Part shown: piece after piece, positions 8,201 through 16,638 of the stretch
Layout of the letters: each line of letters opens with the position of its first letter
Numbering within the stretch: the first letter of the stretch is position 1
From: Bradyrhizobium sp.
GTDB taxonomy: Bacteria > Pseudomonadota > Alphaproteobacteria > Rhizobiales > Xanthobacteraceae
Reading direction: 5' to 3'
DNA length: 47,979 nt
NCBI RefSeq assembly: GCF_016219575.1
Contig: NZ_JACRMG010000011.1
Span: 1-47,979, forward strand
The notes under the pieces: model-generated
Databases searched by the model: none
Seen by the model: the letters and a program-made list of their open reading frames with translations, nothing else
Told to the model about the DNA's origin: nothing
Translations under genes and position numbers: made by a program

Positions 8201-8629
8201 ATGTCCGTGAAAGTGCTCTACAAGACCAGCGCCAAGGCCACCGGTGGCCGCGACGGCTCTGCCGCCACCCTCGACGGCGCACTGAGCGTCAAGCTGTCGA
8301 CCCCCAAGGAACTCGGCGGCGGCGGCGGTCCCGGCAACAACCCCGAACAGCTCTTTGCCGCCGGTTACGCGGCCTGCTTCATCGGCGCGATGAAGGCGGT
8401 GGCGGCCCAGGGCGGCGGCGTCAAGGTGCCGGCCGACGTTTCCGTGACCTCCACCGTCGGCATCGGCCCGCGCTCGGAAGGCGGCTTCGGTCTCGATATC
8501 GATCTCGCCGTCTCGCTGCCCGGCGTTCCCCGCGCCGAGGCCGAAGCGCTGGTGGCCAAGGCCCACCACGTTTGCCCCTATTCCAACGCGACGCGCGGCA
8601 ATGTCGACGTCCGCCTGACCGTCGTCTGA
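8201..8629 (+). CDS. ohr: organic hydroperoxide resistance protein
   Basis: A 142-residue OsmC/Ohr-family peroxidase that reduces organic hydroperoxides using a reactive thiol, usually recycled by lipoylated proteins. Both catalytic cysteines are present: [10 protein letters not shown] (about residue 60) and [13 protein letters not shown] (about residue 126). The Gly-rich [20 protein letters not shown] loop before the first Cys is typical. ATG 8201 has AGGGAGA 7-8 bases upstream. The gene is under the OhrR operator and is followed by a strong terminator. Confidence 0.97.
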   Translation: MSVKVLYKTSAKATGGRDGSAATLDGALSVKLSTPKELGGGGGPGNNPEQLFAAGYAACFIGAMKAVAAQGGGVKVPADVSVTSTVGIGPRSEGGFGLDIDLAVSLPGVPRAEAEALVAKAHHVCPYSNATRGNVDVRLTVV

Positions 8630-8650
8630 CACGCGCAATTCCGGATAAAG

Positions 8651-8683
8651 CGGCCCGTCGCATTTCCAGCGGCGGGCCGTTTT
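8651..8683 (+). terminator. ohr intrinsic terminator
   Basis: An 11-bp stem, CGGCCCGTCGC with GCGGCGGGCCG (one G-U pair), 7-base loop, followed by TTTT. It begins 21 bases after the ohr stop codon. Confidence 0.88.
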
Positions 8684-8779
8684 CGTGCACGGCATACGCC
8701 TGTGCGCCGGGAGGCATTGCTGCCGCCGGGGAAGCCCGCTAGCTCTTGGCATCATCCCATCTGAGCGAAGGTTGTTTCC

Positions 8780-9985
8780 ATGAATGCCGAAGCCGCTTCC
8801 GGCGCGATGACGGGTCTGCGCGTGATCGATCTCACGCGCGTGCTCGGCGGCCCCTATTGCACGCAGATCCTCGCCGACCATGGCGCCGACGTGATCAAGG
8901 TCGAGCCGCCTGCAGGTGACGAGGTGCGTGACTGGGGCCCGCCCTTCCACGAGGAAGACGCGGCCTATTTCGTCGGCATCAACCGCAACAAGCGCTCGAT
9001 CGGGCTCGACCTCGCTTCCGAGGGCGGACGCGAGGTGCTGATGAAGCTGCTGGAGACCGCCGACGTCCTGATCGAGAATTTCAAGCCGGGCACGCTCGAC
9101 AAATGGGGCATCGGCAACGACGTGCTGCGCGCGAAATTTCCGCGGCTCGTGCATGCTCGCATCTCCGGCTTCGGCGCCGACGGCCCGCGCGGCGGCAATC
9201 CGGGCTATGACGCCATCATCCAGGCCATGACCGGCATGATCGCGGCCACCGGCTCGCCCGAGAGCGGCCCGATGCGCATCGGCGTGCCGCTGGTGGACAT
9301 CACCACCGGTCTCTATGCCGCGATCGGCATCCTGATGGCATTGTCCGAGCGGCAACGCTCGGGCCTCGGCCAGTTCCTGGAGACGACGCTGTACGAGACG
9401 GGCCTCGCCATCATGCATCCGCACACGGCGAATTATTTCATGCACGGCAAGCCACCGTCGCTGACCGGCAACGAGCATCCGAATCTCGTGCCCTACGCGA
9501 TCTTCCCGACCAAGACCGACAACATCTTCATCGGCGTCGGCAATGACGGCACCTTCCGCAAGCTCGCGAAGGAAATCGGCAAGCCCGAGCTCGGCACGGA
9601 TCCGCGCTTTGCCCGCAACAAGGACCGCATCGCCAACCGCGAGGCGCTGCGTGCCGAGCTTGCCGCCGTGTTCAGCCAGCATGAGGCCGAGCCGCTCTGC
9701 AACCGCCTGCTTGCCGCCGGCCTGCCGGCAGGCCCGGTGCAGAAGATCGACCAGGCGCTGACCAATCCCCACACCATCCACCGCGGCGATATCGTCGCCA
9801 GGGACTGGTACAAGGGCGTCGCCTCGCCGATCCGGCTGGAGCGGACAAAACCCAGCCTGCGCCGTACCCCGCCAAAATTCTCCCAGCATTCGGCCGAGGT
9901 GCTCGGCGAATTCGGCTACTCGAAAGCTGAGATCGAGGCGCTGGTCGCCAAGGGCGTGGTCTGCGGGACCGAGCGGAAGCGGTAG
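8780..9985 (+). CDS. CaiB/BaiF family (class III) CoA-transferase
   Basis: A 401-residue class III acyl-CoA transferase, moving CoA between carboxylic acids through an aspartyl-CoA thioester. Visible features: N-terminal RVIDLTRVLGGPYCTQILADHGADVIKVE, the RNKRSIGLDL element, and VPLVDITTGLYA, whose Asp is in the catalytic position (about residue 174). Length is standard. The substrate cannot be told from the sequence, and no catabolic genes are adjacent. Stands alone between the ohr terminator and the ugp operon. Confidence 0.92.
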   Translation: MNAEAASGAMTGLRVIDLTRVLGGPYCTQILADHGADVIKVEPPAGDEVRDWGPPFHEEDAAYFVGINRNKRSIGLDLASEGGREVLMKLLETADVLIENFKPGTLDKWGIGNDVLRAKFPRLVHARISGFGADGPRGGNPGYDAIIQAMTGMIAATGSPESGPMRIGVPLVDITTGLYAAIGILMALSERQRSGLGQFLETTLYETGLAIMHPHTANYFMHGKPPSLTGNEHPNLVPYAIFPTKTDNIFIGVGNDGTFRKLAKEIGKPELGTDPRFARNKDRIANREALRAELAAVFSQHEAEPLCNRLLAAGLPAGPVQKIDQALTNPHTIHRGDIVARDWYKGVASPIRLERTKPSLRRTPPKFSQHSAEVLGEFGYSKAEIEALVAKGVVCGTERKR

Positions 9986-10077
9986 GCGAAAGCAACGCCT
10001 CCCTCCACGAGTCGTCCCGGCGATCGATGATGCGCTGCGGTGAGTTGCCGTTCCACAACCGACTGCGGGGGTTATGG

Positions 10078-10097
10078 GCCCCGGCCTGCGCCGGGGC
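10078..10097. repeat. short palindromic intergenic repeat
   Basis: GCCCCGGC-CTGC-GCCGGGGC, a perfect 8-bp stem and 4-base loop in the 260-base gap between the CoA-transferase and ugpB. It looks like a member of the small GC-rich palindromic repeats of this genus and may act as a terminator, though no T-run follows. Confidence 0.6.
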
Positions 10098-10174
10098 GAC
10101 GCGGAAAGATAATGCCGCGTCGAATTTTCGCTTCCCCAAACGTTCACTTCCCCCCTACGATTGGCTCGCTTATA

Positions 10175-10192
10175 CGGTCATTTGCACGTCAT
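10175..10192 (+). promoter_or_regulatory. candidate PHO box before ugpBAEC
   Basis: CGGTCAT and ACGTCAT form two direct heptamers 11 bases apart, start to start, matching the PHO box layout (CTGTCAT repeated with a 4-base spacer) in 5 of 7 bases for each. It lies about 55-70 bases before the ugpB start. The ugp system is a PhoB-controlled phosphate-starvation operon in E. coli and rhizobia, so the position makes sense. Confidence 0.6.
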
Positions 10193-10245
10193 CCGCTGCT
10201 GTTAGCGCAAACAAAGTGATGACGGTTCCAACCGGGAGGAATTTG

Positions 10246-11562
10246 ATGGCTCTTCGACAATTCGGCACGGCCGCGGCCGTTGCGGTCTCGCTGGCATTCG
10301 CTGCCTCGCCCGCGTCTGCGGCGATCGAGATCCAGTGGTGGCACGCCATGACCGGCGCCAACAACGACGTGGTCAACAGGCTCGCCGAGGAATTCAACGC
10401 CAGCCAGTCCGACTACAAGGTCGTGCCGTCCTACAAGGGCAATTATCCGGACACGATGAACGCCGGCATCGCCGCGTTCCGCGCCGGCAACGCGCCGCAT
10501 ATCATGCAGGTGTTCGAGGTCGGCACCGCCACCATGATGGGCGCCACCGGCGCCATCAAGCCGGTCTACCAGCTGATGAAGGATGCCGGCGAGCCGTTCG
10601 ACCCCAAGGCCTACCTGCCGACCATCACCGGCTATTACTCGACCTCGAAGGGCGAGATGCTGTCGTTCCCCTTCAACTCGTCCTCGATGGTGATGTGGAT
10701 CAACAAGGACGAACTGAAGAAGGCCGGCGTCAACGACATCCCGAAGACCTGGCCGGAAGTGTTCGAGGCCGCCAAGAAGCTCAAGGCGGCGGGCCACGCC
10801 ACCTGCGGCTTCTCCAATGCCTGGGCCAGCTGGGCGCATATCGAGCAGTTCTCCGCCTGGCACAACGTTCCGATCGGCACCAAGGCCAACGGCCTCGACG
10901 GCTTCGACACCGTGCTGAAGTTCAATTCGCCGCTGCACGTCAAGCACCTGCAGAACCTCGTCGACCTGCAGAAGGACAAGACCTACGATTATGGCGGGCG
11001 CACCTCTACCAACGAGGCCCGCTTCGGCTCCGGCGAGTGCGCGATCTTCCTGACCTCGTCGGGCTACTACGGCACCGCAAAGGCCACCGCCAAGTTCGAC
11101 TTCGCCTCGGCGCCGATGCCGTATTACCCGGACGTCGCCGGCGCGCCGCAGAACTCGATCATCGGCGGCGCTTCGCTGTGGGTGATGGGCGGCAAGAAGG
11201 CGGAAGAGTACAAGGGCATCGCCAAATTCTTCACCTTCCTGTCCGACACCGGCCGCCAGGCCCGGCTGCATCAGGAATCCGGCTACCTGCCGATCACCAA
11301 GGCGGCCTATGAGAAGTCGATCAAGGACGGCTTCTACGAGAAGAATCCCGTCCTGCAGACGCCCCTGAAGGAACTCACCAACAAGGAGCCGACCGAGAAT
11401 TCGCGCGGCCTGCGCTTCGGCAACATGGTGCAGATGCGCGACGTCTGGTCCGAGGAGATCGAGGCGGCGCTGGCGGGCAAGAAGACCGCCAAGGAAGCCC
11501 TTGATACGGCCGTGGAGCGTGGCAACGCCATGTTGCGCACGTTCGAGAAGACGGCAAAGTAA
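10246..11562 (+). CDS. ugpB: sn-glycerol-3-phosphate ABC transporter, substrate-binding protein
   Basis: A 438-residue periplasmic receptor with a Sec signal peptide (LAFAASPASA, cleavage near residue 26) and a mature start AIEIQWWHAMTG, which is diagnostic for UgpB. Further UgpB-like stretches: NAGIAAFRAGNAPHIMQVFEVGTATMM and FPFNSSSMVMWINKDEL. Its length equals that of E. coli UgpB. It binds glycerol-3-phosphate or glycerophosphodiesters for import as phosphate and carbon source. ATG 10246 has GGGAGGA upstream with good spacing. First gene of ugpBAEC; 149 bases, nearly all a palindromic repeat, separate it from ugpA. Confidence 0.96.
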   Translation: MALRQFGTAAAVAVSLAFAASPASAAIEIQWWHAMTGANNDVVNRLAEEFNASQSDYKVVPSYKGNYPDTMNAGIAAFRAGNAPHIMQVFEVGTATMMGATGAIKPVYQLMKDAGEPFDPKAYLPTITGYYSTSKGEMLSFPFNSSSMVMWINKDELKKAGVNDIPKTWPEVFEAAKKLKAAGHATCGFSNAWASWAHIEQFSAWHNVPIGTKANGLDGFDTVLKFNSPLHVKHLQNLVDLQKDKTYDYGGRTSTNEARFGSGECAIFLTSSGYYGTAKATAKFDFASAPMPYYPDVAGAPQNSIIGGASLWVMGGKKAEEYKGIAKFFTFLSDTGRQARLHQESGYLPITKAAYEKSIKDGFYEKNPVLQTPLKELTNKEPTENSRGLRFGNMVQMRDVWSEEIEAALAGKKTAKEALDTAVERGNAMLRTFEKTAK

Positions 11563-11583
11563 GCTGGCAGAACCAGGGGGTTC

Positions 11584-11699
11584 GTCATTGCGAGCGAATC
11601 GAAGCAATCCATGGCACCGCATGACCGGTAGCAATGGATTGCTTCGTCGCTCCAGCGCAAAATTGCTCTGCAATTTTGTCGCGGGCTCCTCGCAATGAC
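11584..11699. repeat. palindromic repeat between ugpB and ugpA
   Basis: The outer arms are GTCATTGCGAG (11584-11594) and CTCGCAATGAC (11689-11699); inside, GAAGCAATCCATGG is mirrored by GGATTGCTTC. This roughly 116-base element matches a repeat type common between genes in Bradyrhizobium. It fills almost the whole gap between ugpB and ugpA and could stabilise the ugpB part of the mRNA, giving more receptor than permease. Confidence 0.85.
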
Positions 11700-11711
11700 G
11701 AGAGCGAGTGA

Positions 11712-12593
11712 ATGGAAAAATCCACCGTCTTCAACAACCGCCTGCTGCCGTACCTGCTGCTCTTCCCGCAGCTCGTCATCACCGTTGTCTTCTTCTACTG
11801 GCCGGCCAGCCAGGCGATCTGGCAGTCCTTCCTGCGCGAGGACGCGTTCGGCCTCGTCTCCGAATTCGTCGGCTTCGAGAATTACACCGGGCTGTTCGCC
11901 CAGCCCGAATACTACAAGTCGATGCTCACGACGGCGATCTTCTCGACCTTGGTCGCCCTGCTCTCGCTCTCGATCGCGTTGTTGTTCGCAAGCCAGGCCG
12001 ACAAGAACCTCAAGGCCGCCGGCGCCTACAAGACGCTGATGATCTGGCCCTATGCGGTCGCCCCAGCCGTGGCCGGCGTGCTCTGGTTCTTCATGTTCCA
12101 ACCCTCGCTCGGCATGCTGTCGCGCCCGCTGCGCGGCATGGGCATCGACTGGAATCCGCTGCTCAACGCCAACCACGCCATGATCCTGGTGGTGATGGCC
12201 TCGGTGTGGAAGCAGATCTCCTACAATTTCCTGTTCTTCCTCGCCGGCCTGCAATCGATCCCGAAAAGCGTGATCGAGGCCAGCGCCATCGACGGCGCCC
12301 GCCCGATGCGCCGCTTCTGGACCATCGTCTTCCCGCTGCTGTCGCCGACGACGTTCTTCCTCCTGGTGGTCAACATCGTCTACGTCTTCTTCGATACTTT
12401 CGGCATCATCGACGCCGTCACCGGCGGCGGACCTGCGGGCGCCACCACCACCATGGTCTACAAGGTCTATGCCGACGGCCGCCTCGGCGGCGATCTCGGC
12501 GGCTCGGCGGCGCAATCCGTCGTGCTGATGGTCATCGTGATCGCGCTGACCGCGATCCAGTTCCGCTATGTCGAACGCAAGGTGCAGTACTGA
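11712..12593 (+). CDS. ugpA: glycerol-3-phosphate ABC transporter, permease
   Basis: A 293-residue inner-membrane permease of the MalF type with about six transmembrane helices, starting with [19 protein letters not shown]. The EAA loop for contact with the ATPase is seen in [20 protein letters not shown] (near residue 185). It pairs with UgpE; their stop and start codons overlap (TGATG at 12591-12595), implying coupled translation at equal amounts. ATG 11712 lies just beyond the palindromic repeat. Confidence 0.95.
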   Translation: MEKSTVFNNRLLPYLLLFPQLVITVVFFYWPASQAIWQSFLREDAFGLVSEFVGFENYTGLFAQPEYYKSMLTTAIFSTLVALLSLSIALLFASQADKNLKAAGAYKTLMIWPYAVAPAVAGVLWFFMFQPSLGMLSRPLRGMGIDWNPLLNANHAMILVVMASVWKQISYNFLFFLAGLQSIPKSVIEASAIDGARPMRRFWTIVFPLLSPTTFFLLVVNIVYVFFDTFGIIDAVTGGGPAGATTTMVYKVYADGRLGGDLGGSAAQSVVLMVIVIALTAIQFRYVERKVQY

Positions 12594-13441
12594 TGGTCGA
12601 GCACCGCCCGCTCAGCGACTTCATCGCCTACGCCATCCTGACGCTGGGCGTATTCATCGTCGTCTTCCCGGTCTATCTCGCGTTCATCGCCTCGACCCAC
12701 GACGCCGCCACCGTGGTCGGCGGCCACATGCCGGCTACTCCCGGCACGCATACGCTGGAAAACTACTACCGCGCCATCTTCATCGGCGGCTCCCGCACCA
12801 GCCGCGAGCCGGTCGCCAACATGCTGATCAATTCCTTCGTCTCGGCGATCGGCATTGCGCTCGGCAAGATCTTCATCTCGATCCTGTCTGCCTATGCGGT
12901 GGTCTATTTCCGCTTTCCCTTCCGCAAGACCGCGTTCTGGATCATCTTCGTCACCCTGATGCTGCCGGTCGAGGTGCGCATCTACCCGACCTACAAGGTG
13001 GTCGCCGACTTGAAGTTGCTCGACACCTATGCGGGCCTCATCCTGCCTCTGATTGCGTCCGCCACCGGCACGCTGCTGTTCCGCCAGTTCTTCATGACCG
13101 TGCCCGACGAGCTGTTGGAAGCCTCGCGCATCGACGGCGCCGGGCCGTTCCGCTTCTTCTGGGATACCTTGCTGCCGCTGTCGGTCACGACCATGGCGGC
13201 GCTGTTCGTGATTCAGTTCATCTATGGCTGGAACCAGTATCTCTGGCCGCTGCTGATCACGACCAAGGATTCGATGCAGACCATCGTGATCGGCATCAAG
13301 AAGATGCTGGTGGCGACCGACGAGCTCGCCGAATGGCAGCTCGCGATGGCGACCGAGGTGCTCGCCATGCTGCCGCCGGTCGCAGTCGTCATCTTCATGC
13401 AGCGGCTGTTCGTGCGCGGCCTGGTCCAGACGGAAAAATGA
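12593..13441 (+). CDS. ugpE: glycerol-3-phosphate ABC transporter, permease
   Basis: A 282-residue MalG-type permease, partner of UgpA, with about six membrane helices. The EAA motif appears as DELLEASRIDGAGPFRFFW (near residue 180). Start ATG 12593 overlaps the ugpA stop by one base. Typical UgpE features include the NMLINSFVSAIGIALGKI segment and the C-terminal MQRLFVRGLVQTEK. It is separated from ugpC by 108 bases filled by a long inverted repeat. Confidence 0.95.
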   Translation: MVEHRPLSDFIAYAILTLGVFIVVFPVYLAFIASTHDAATVVGGHMPATPGTHTLENYYRAIFIGGSRTSREPVANMLINSFVSAIGIALGKIFISILSAYAVVYFRFPFRKTAFWIIFVTLMLPVEVRIYPTYKVVADLKLLDTYAGLILPLIASATGTLLFRQFFMTVPDELLEASRIDGAGPFRFFWDTLLPLSVTTMAALFVIQFIYGWNQYLWPLLITTKDSMQTIVIGIKKMLVATDELAEWQLAMATEVLAMLPPVAVVIFMQRLFVRGLVQTEK

Positions 13442-13445
13442 ACAT

Positions 13446-13537
13446 GGCGAATGGCGAATGGCGAGTAGCGAATGGGGTTTTCATTCCCCTCGCCGGCACG
13501 CTCTTCCCTATTCGCTACTCCCTATTCGCTATTCGCC
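13446..13537. repeat. long inverted repeat between ugpE and ugpC
   Basis: Two 32-base arms (13446-13477 and 13506-13537) are near-perfect inverse copies, built from GGCGAATGGCGAA-like units against TTCGCTATTCGCC. The few differences are G/A changes that mostly keep G-U pairing in RNA. The loop is 28 bases. It starts 5 bases after the ugpE stop and ends 12 bases before the ugpC start, so any hairpin would lie against the ugpC initiation region, where no good S/D is visible. Confidence 0.85.
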
Positions 13538-13549
13538 GAGTATCCTCCG

Positions 13550-14629
13550 ATGGCTAATGTAACGCTCCGCAACGTCCGCAAAACCTACCCTGGCGGCTTC
13601 GAAGCCATCAAGGGCATCGATTTCGAGGTCGGCGACGGCCAGTTCTGCGTGCTGGTCGGCCCCTCCGGCTGCGGCAAGTCCACGCTGCTGCGCATGGTGG
13701 CGGGGCTCGAGACCATCACCGGTGGTGAGATCGACATCGGCGGCCGCGTCGTCAACGACGTCGAGCCGGCCGACCGCGACATCGCGATGGTGTTCCAGAA
13801 CTACGCGCTCTACCCGCATATGAGCGTCTACAACAACATGGCCTATGGCCTGCGCAACCGCGGCATGGCCGAAGCCGAGATCAAGACGCGCGTCACCGAA
13901 GCTGCGCGCATCCTCGAACTCTCCACCATGCTGGATCGCAAGCCGCGGCAGCTCTCCGGAGGCCAGCGCCAGCGCGTCGCCATGGGCCGCGCCATCGTGC
14001 GCCAGCCAAAAGCGTTTTTGTTCGACGAGCCCTTGTCGAACCTCGACGCCAAGCTGCGCATCGCCATGCGCGTCGAAATCCGCAAGCTGCAGCGCCGGCT
14101 CTCTACGACGTCGATCTACGTCACCCACGACCAGCTCGAGGCGATGACGCTCGCCGACATTCTCGTGGTGATGAATGCCGGCCGCGTCGAGCAGATCGGC
14201 AATCCCCTCGACATCTACCAGAAGCCTTCGACGACCTTCGTCGCCTCCTTCATCGGCGCTCCACCGATGAACCTGATGCCGCTGCAATCGGACGAGCTGA
14301 AATCGCAACTACCCGCGAGCGAAGCCGGCATTTTGGGAATCCGCCCGGAGGATTTCGTCATCACCAGCGAGAGCATTGCAGGCGGCGTAGCACTCGGCCT
14401 CACCGTGGAAGCGATCGAAAAGGTCGGCGCCGAAACCTTCATCTACGGCTCGCGCCAGGACGTGACGCACGGCGTCGCCGCCAATCCCGGCGACCTGCCG
14501 CCGGGCGAGGTGATCGTCCGCATCCCCGGCGCCGACGGCCCCGCCATCGGCGAGCGCATCCGGGCGGTCGCCGCGCGGGACAAGCTGCATCTGTTCAGCG
14601 CGGACGGCCGGAAACGGGTGGGAGTCTGA
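13550..14629 (+). CDS. ugpC: glycerol-3-phosphate ABC transporter, ATPase
   Basis: A 359-residue ATPase of the MalK/UgpC type. Walker [10 protein letters not shown] at residues 37-45, signature [14 protein letters not shown], Walker [13 protein letters not shown], switch His in [11 protein letters not shown]; then the C-terminal TOBE regulatory domain ([10 protein letters not shown] onwards). Opens [16 protein letters not shown]. An in-frame ATG lies 26 codons upstream inside the inverted repeat, but family members start at MANVTLRNV. It energises uptake through UgpAE. Confidence 0.95.
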   Translation: MANVTLRNVRKTYPGGFEAIKGIDFEVGDGQFCVLVGPSGCGKSTLLRMVAGLETITGGEIDIGGRVVNDVEPADRDIAMVFQNYALYPHMSVYNNMAYGLRNRGMAEAEIKTRVTEAARILELSTMLDRKPRQLSGGQRQRVAMGRAIVRQPKAFLFDEPLSNLDAKLRIAMRVEIRKLQRRLSTTSIYVTHDQLEAMTLADILVVMNAGRVEQIGNPLDIYQKPSTTFVASFIGAPPMNLMPLQSDELKSQLPASEAGILGIRPEDFVITSESIAGGVALGLTVEAIEKVGAETFIYGSRQDVTHGVAANPGDLPPGEVIVRIPGADGPAIGERIRAVAARDKLHLFSADGRKRVGV

Positions 14630-14707
14630 TCCGAACGTCGTCGAGGTCTGCCGAGGCCGATCAATTTCGGGTAGTACTGCGGGCTCGGACGAAATATAGT
14701 CCAGGCG

Positions 14708-14992
14708 ATGACCAAACTTCCTGATCAGACTGTAATCCGAATCGCGAAGGAAATCGCAACAGCAAACAGCGTGAGTTTTTCCGCTGTGTCGACAGCACCT
14801 GTGTTGGATTCGTCCGGCGAGACGGCAATCGAAATAAAATTCGAACTAACGCCGGGATCGTCTGCCGCCATTCTTGGAGAACGCTCGGCTCGAACCGTCT
14901 CTCAATTGATCCAGAAGCTTGCGGACCAAGGCGACGATCGTTTTCCGATTGTGCGCTATGAGGAGAAGGCGGGTGCCGCCGGACCCGAATGA
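14708..14992 (+). CDS. small unknown protein, first gene of a two-gene module
   Basis: A 94-residue soluble acidic protein. It has APVLDSSGETAIEIKFELTPG in the middle and LIQKLADQGDDRFPIVRYE near the end; this 'D..G..A..I...L ... G..RFPI..Y' layout I associate with small proteins encoded just before HEPN-like proteins, but no function is known to me. Its end overlaps the start of the next gene by about 20 bases. Base composition is more AT-rich than the flanking operons, which suggests transfer. Confidence 0.68.
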   Translation: MTKLPDQTVIRIAKEIATANSVSFSAVSTAPVLDSSGETAIEIKFELTPGSSAAILGERSARTVSQLIQKLADQGDDRFPIVRYEEKAGAAGPE

Positions 14993-15410
14993 GTTGCTTC
15001 GGCAGGCTGACCTGTTGGCAGGCCAGACGGCCCCCACCCAGGCCGACCTACGGCGGGCCATTTCCTCGGCCTACTACGCTGTGTTTCACTTCTGTCTGAC
15101 AGCGGCGGCCGAAATGGTCACCGGGTCAAGTGCCCCGTCGACAGAACGCTATACCCACGTTTACCGAAGCATCGATCACAAGGTCTTGCGAGGTTTGTGC
15201 GGGCAACTTGGGCAGTCTCAGCCGCAAAACGTCGCCATTACTCCCAGCAGCGGTTTTGGCCGCCTTCAAGATTTCGCGCGTCTGACCGCCAGCCTCTACG
15301 AACAGAGAATTTTCGCAGACTATGACCCATCCCGAACCTACTCTGACACAGAGAGTGGTGATTTCGGACGCCCGGCAGGCGATCACCTGGTTCAGCTCCT
15401 CCGACGATGA
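14973..15410 (+). CDS. HEPN-like protein, second gene of a two-gene module
   Basis: A 145-residue protein with the HEPN-type helix LRRAISSAYYAVFHFCL (about residues 25-41), following a DLLAGQ/TQADL lead. HEPN proteins are all-helical and many are RNases in toxin-antitoxin and defence systems. The usual R-x4-6-H site is not clear here: the nearest match is RSIDH in THVYRSIDHK, an R-x3-H. GTG 14973 was chosen because AGGAG lies 7 bases upstream; ATG 14958, five codons earlier, lacks an S/D. It overlaps the preceding gene, so the two are probably co-translated and may be a toxin-antitoxin-like pair; inference only. Confidence 0.72.
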   Translation: MPPDPNELLRQADLLAGQTAPTQADLRRAISSAYYAVFHFCLTAAAEMVTGSSAPSTERYTHVYRSIDHKVLRGLCGQLGQSQPQNVAITPSSGFGRLQDFARLTASLYEQRIFADYDPSRTYSDTESGDFGRPAGDHLVQLLRR

Positions 15411-15610
15411 GCAGAAAAATGCGTTCTTGACGATGCTGTTGTTCAGACAACGTTGACGCGAACTACCACTCTTCTGACCAGTATTGGCTCCGATTTCCTG
15501 TTCATCGACTATCACGGGGCCCCCTTGCGGCCGAATCGAAGCTTCCCAGCCCGATTCGCCTGTTCCCAGAGCCACTTGAACCCCCACCCCACCATCGCCA
15601 TATTGTGGCT
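15411..15610. other. intergenic, nothing recognised
   Basis: The 200 bases between the HEPN-like gene and the ROSE element show no S/D-led frame or recognisable coding pattern on either strand. The promoter of the heat-shock gene is probably toward its right end, but I cannot pick it out. Confidence 0.4.
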
Positions 15611-15702
15611 GTCCGGCGGCGAATGAGTCGCTTCCGGGCAACGCGCCGGGGGTGCCGCAAGGGCCCGAGGCGTCAAAGTCGCTTCGAGAGGACTTTGTAA
15701 TG
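15611..15702 (+). promoter_or_regulatory. ROSE-type RNA thermometer in the small heat-shock gene leader
   Basis: Three successive hairpins end on the start codon. Hairpin 1, about 15613-15637: CCGG/CCGG with GCGA/TCGC inside. Hairpin 2, 15644-15672: CGCC/GGCG with an inner GGG/CCC and GCAA loop. Hairpin 3, 15675-15696: AAAGTC-G-CT pairs with AGGACTTT, leaving one bulged G; this buries the S/D AGGA (15689-15692), 7 bases before ATG 15700. The TCGCT strand opposite AGGA with a bulged G is the signature of ROSE elements, which melt on heat shock and are well known before small heat-shock genes of Bradyrhizobium. Confidence 0.85.
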
Positions 15703-16125
15703 TCACGTGTTCCTTCGCTCTCCAGCCCGTTTCTGCTTGGATTCGACGAAATCGAGCGTGCGCTCGATCGCGTCGTGAAGGGCGCCGACGGCTATCCTCC
15801 GTACAACATCGAGCGGTTTGACCGGTCCAACGGCCAGCCCGAGCGCCTGCGCATCACGCTGGCGGTAGCGGGATTTACCCGCGACCAACTCGATGTGACC
15901 ATTGAGGAAAACCAGCTCGTTATCCGCGGCCGCCAGCAGGACGACAAGACCCGGCAATACATCCATCGCGGCATCGCCGCGCGCCACTTCCAGCGCACCT
16001 TCGTGCTGGCGGAGGGGATGCATGTGCTGGGTGCGGACCTGAAGAACGGGCTGTTGTCCATCGACCTCGCCCGGCCGGAGCCGGAAAGGGTCGTTAAGAC
16101 AATCGCTATCAATGAACACGAATAA
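15700..16125 (+). CDS. small heat-shock protein, Hsp20 family (IbpA-like)
   Basis: A 141-residue class A small Hsp that holds unfolding proteins for later refolding. The alpha-crystallin domain spans roughly residues 30-125: YPPYNIERF, then LRITLAVAGFTRDQLDVTIEENQLVIRG, and ADLKNGLLSIDLARPEPE, which supplies the conserved G-L-L-x-I/L. The short N-terminus SLSSPFLLGFDEIERALDRV is typical. A ROSE element covers its S/D. The DUF1150 gene follows after 48 bases, a common pairing in this group. It could be one of several hsp genes, so no letter name is given. Confidence 0.95.
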   Translation: MSRVPSLSSPFLLGFDEIERALDRVVKGADGYPPYNIERFDRSNGQPERLRITLAVAGFTRDQLDVTIEENQLVIRGRQQDDKTRQYIHRGIAARHFQRTFVLAEGMHVLGADLKNGLLSIDLARPEPERVVKTIAINEHE

Positions 16126-16173
16126 TGGAACGAGGAGCGGACTCGACCGCTTGTCTCCTAAGGAGTCGAGACC

Positions 16174-16434
16174 ATGAGTGACGTGAGTGTGACGACCGAA
16201 AGGGTGTCATTGGAGGCGCTGGCCCATCTTGGTGAAGGCCATATCGCCTATGTGAAGCAGGTTCGTTCCGAGGACGTGCCGGGGCTCTTCCCCCAGGCGC
16301 CGAAGATCGCGCCGGGCCTCAAGCTCTTTGCGCTGCATGCCGCCGACGGCACGCCGATCATGCTGACCGATAGCCGGGAAGCAGCGGTGGCAAATGCGTG
16401 GAGCAACGAGCTGCAGGCCGTCAGCGTTCACTGA
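16174..16434 (+). CDS. DUF1150 family protein
   Basis: An 86-residue protein with the DUF1150 pattern: LAHLGEGHIAYVKQV, FALHAADGTPIMLTDSREAAVANAW at the C-terminal half. Function unknown; the family is confined to alphaproteobacteria and is often found next to an ibpA-like gene, as here. A strong S/D (AAGGAG) lies 8-9 bases before ATG 16174. A hairpin terminator follows at 16527. Confidence 0.93.
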   Translation: MSDVSVTTERVSLEALAHLGEGHIAYVKQVRSEDVPGLFPQAPKIAPGLKLFALHAADGTPIMLTDSREAAVANAWSNELQAVSVH

Positions 16435-16526
16435 CGCGCAGTTGCGCTGTCACTGACGCCGGCTGGCTGAAGCTCGAGCCAAGCAGGTTTCTCGCGGCAG
16501 AAAGTCGCCGCTGGATCTATTCAACC

Positions 16527-16569
16527 ATACGCGGGTGGGTTTTCCGGATGCGGAAAACCGCCCGCGTAT
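16527..16569 (+). terminator. hairpin after the small Hsp/DUF1150 operon
   Basis: A stem of about 18-19 bp with a GATG loop: ATACGCGGGTGGG...TTTTCCG against CGGAAAACCGCCCGCGTAT, with one bulged G and one G-U. It is followed by TTCGTTTG, a weak U tract. It lies 93 bases past the DUF1150 stop. Likely a transcript end, possibly also a repeat. Confidence 0.6.
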
Positions 16570-16638
16570 TCGTTTGAGCGGCCACGAAGCGGCGAAGTAA
16601 GGATTCATTAACCATGATCCGCCCCTAATGCCCCGCAC

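Noticed and set aside
15512..15617. Short minus-strand peptide MAMVGWGFKWLWEQ...
   Set aside because: Only 29 codons from its ATG, no S/D, and it overlaps the start of the ROSE leader; probably chance.
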